Shown here piece by piece: positions 6,436-6,786 of a DNA stretch of 6,786 nucleotides. The notes under the pieces were generated by a model. It ran no database searches and had not been told where the DNA came from. It saw nothing but the letters and a program-made list of their open reading frames with translations. How positions within the stretch are numbered: the stretch's first letter is position 1; every line of letters starts with the position of its first letter. The stretch comes from Flavobacteriales bacterium (GTDB lineage: Bacteria; Bacteroidota; Bacteroidia; Flavobacteriales_D; SKUL01). The stretch is from NCBI GenBank assembly GCA_007129985.1, contig SKUL01000328.1, positions 1 to 6,786 of the forward strand. Reading direction: 5' to 3'. The position numbers and the translations under genes are program-made.

Positions 6436-6555
6436 TCAAAGATAAGGAGAAATGGATAAATCCTCATACTCAGCGTAGCGGTTTTCGAAAGCTATGGTTT
6501 TCAAAGCACCTTTGGTCTTAACCGCAACGGGTGCAATTCTATCAATGACCACAAT
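6436..6555 (-). pseudogene. Possible C-terminal remnant of an unidentified gene
   Basis: After a TAG at 6556-6558 the minus strand is open for 39 codons to TGA at 6436-6438, 13 bases before the antitoxin start. From GTG at 6550-6552 it reads VVIDRIAPVAVKTKGALKTI and ends ENRYAEYEDLSISPYL. The charged and aromatic composition and the strand agree with the neighbouring operon, which suggests the tail of a gene once in front of the antitoxin and cut off near repeat copy C, whose left end is only six bases from the frame's upstream stop. I do not recognise the family. A short opposite-strand frame (ATG at 6493, MVFKAPLVLTATGAILSM) covers the same bases and is equally unproven. Confidence 0.25.
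6437..6444 (-). promoter_or_regulatory. Candidate -7 box of the toxin-antitoxin operon
   Basis: Minus-strand TATCTTTG is a perfect TAnnTTTG match ending 14 bases before the antitoxin ATG. About 20 bases upstream lies ATTTATCC, at best a weak -33 element. The same bases encode the Tyr-Leu-stop end of the possible remnant frame at 6436-6555, so the match could be coincidental if that frame is ancestral coding sequence. Confidence 0.4.
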
Positions 6556-6561
6556 CTAATT

Positions 6562-6665
6562 GTCTCAACCATGATTCCTTTGATTTTCTGATGGACCGTG
6601 ATTTCTTACCACCACCCCTCAAAAATCATAGTGGTCATGAAATCACTTAAATCATAGTTCGAGAC
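6562..6665 (+). repeat. Dispersed intergenic repeat, copy C (104 bases, fullest form)
   Basis: It begins GTCTCAACCATGATT and ends AAATCATAGTTCGAGAC, with five perfectly complementary terminal bases (GTCTC/GAGAC) followed by ATGATT/AATCAT. The left arm carries TGATT, TGATTT, TGATGG and TGATTT at 9-10-base spacing; the right arm carries the complementary AAATCA, TCAT, AAATCA and AAATCAT at a similar rhythm, so the element is a near-palindrome able to fold into a long interrupted hairpin as DNA cruciform or RNA. The central loop is the C-rich CTTACCACCACCCCTC. It lies between the minus-strand toxin-antitoxin patch and a possible plus-strand gene. No transposase or clear target duplication is present. 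Confidence 0.8.
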
Positions 6666-6733
6666 TGGGCTGGGTGATGGAAATTGACCAAACTGAGCGG
6701 GAGTTTTACCGCAATTATCCAACAGAACTTCAT

Positions 6734-6741
6734 TATCTTTG
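6734..6741 (+). promoter_or_regulatory. -7 box (TAnnTTTG) before the right-edge gene
   Basis: Plus-strand TATCTTTG matches the consensus perfectly and ends four bases before an ATG at 6746, the same tight spacing as at the MNT gene. A possible TTA at 6714-6716 is the nearest thing to a -33 element. Confidence 0.38.
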
Positions 6742-6745
6742 TTAC

Positions 6746-6786
6746 ATGTTGAGCCTCACAAACAAGCAAAGTACCAAGCTGCATGA
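6746..6786 (+). CDS. Possible start of a gene cut by the window edge
   Basis: ATG at 6746 opens a frame of 13 complete codons (MLSLTNKQSTKLH) that is still open at the last base. The only support is the perfect TAnnTTTG box four bases upstream and the absence of other genes in the preceding 80 bases. The peptide is too short to identify. Confidence 0.33.
   Translation, partial: MLSLTNKQSTKLH

Noticed and set aside
2354..6665. CRISPR array
   Set aside because: The repeats are kilobases apart with genes between them, are palindromic over 76-104 bases and have no regular spacers or cas genes.

Overview
The window looks like chromosomal DNA from a member of the Bacteroidota, probably a Flavobacteriia- or Sphingobacteriia-like lineage. 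The signs are a lipoprotein whose acylated cysteine is followed by Lys-Lys-Glu-Glu (like the surface-export signal of this phylum), an ECF sigma factor paired with a small membrane protein, several matches to the phylum's TAnnTTTG -7 promoter box just upstream of start codons, little use of Shine-Dalgarno sites, and toxin/antitoxin proteins of a type common in Bacteroidota. I cannot name the species.

Layout: (1) 207-677, plus strand, a small lipoprotein. (2) 722-1889, minus strand, an ECF sigma factor followed 4 bases later by a four-helix membrane protein, the probable anti-sigma partner; a possible 48-residue ORF abuts the sigma gene in a TGATG overlap. (3) 2036-2353, mostly uninterpretable, followed by repeat copy A. 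(4) 2466-5243, minus strand, a complete aconitase (acnA), the only clear housekeeping gene. (5) 5358-6555, minus strand, an accessory patch: gene remnant, antitoxin, RelE/ParE toxin, repeat copy B, MNT nucleotidyltransferase, and the first third of its HEPN partner. (6) 6562-6665, repeat copy C, then what may be the start of a plus-strand gene cut by the window edge.

Three sets of genes seem to act together: sigma plus membrane protein as an envelope-signal regulator; the RelE-type toxin with its overlapping antitoxin; and the MNT protein, which would normally neutralise a HEPN RNase toxin but here sits beside only a 5' stump of that gene. The toxin-antitoxin patch lies between two copies of a dispersed intergenic repeat.

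The most interesting signals are the repeat family (three same-orientation copies, the fullest a long near-palindrome made of phased TGATT/AATCA units, with copy B explained by a precise 26-base internal deletion) and the decayed HEPN gene that leaves an orphan MNT protein. I see no clear evidence of an entirely new multi-gene system. No CRISPR array, tRNA, rRNA or transposase is recognisable.
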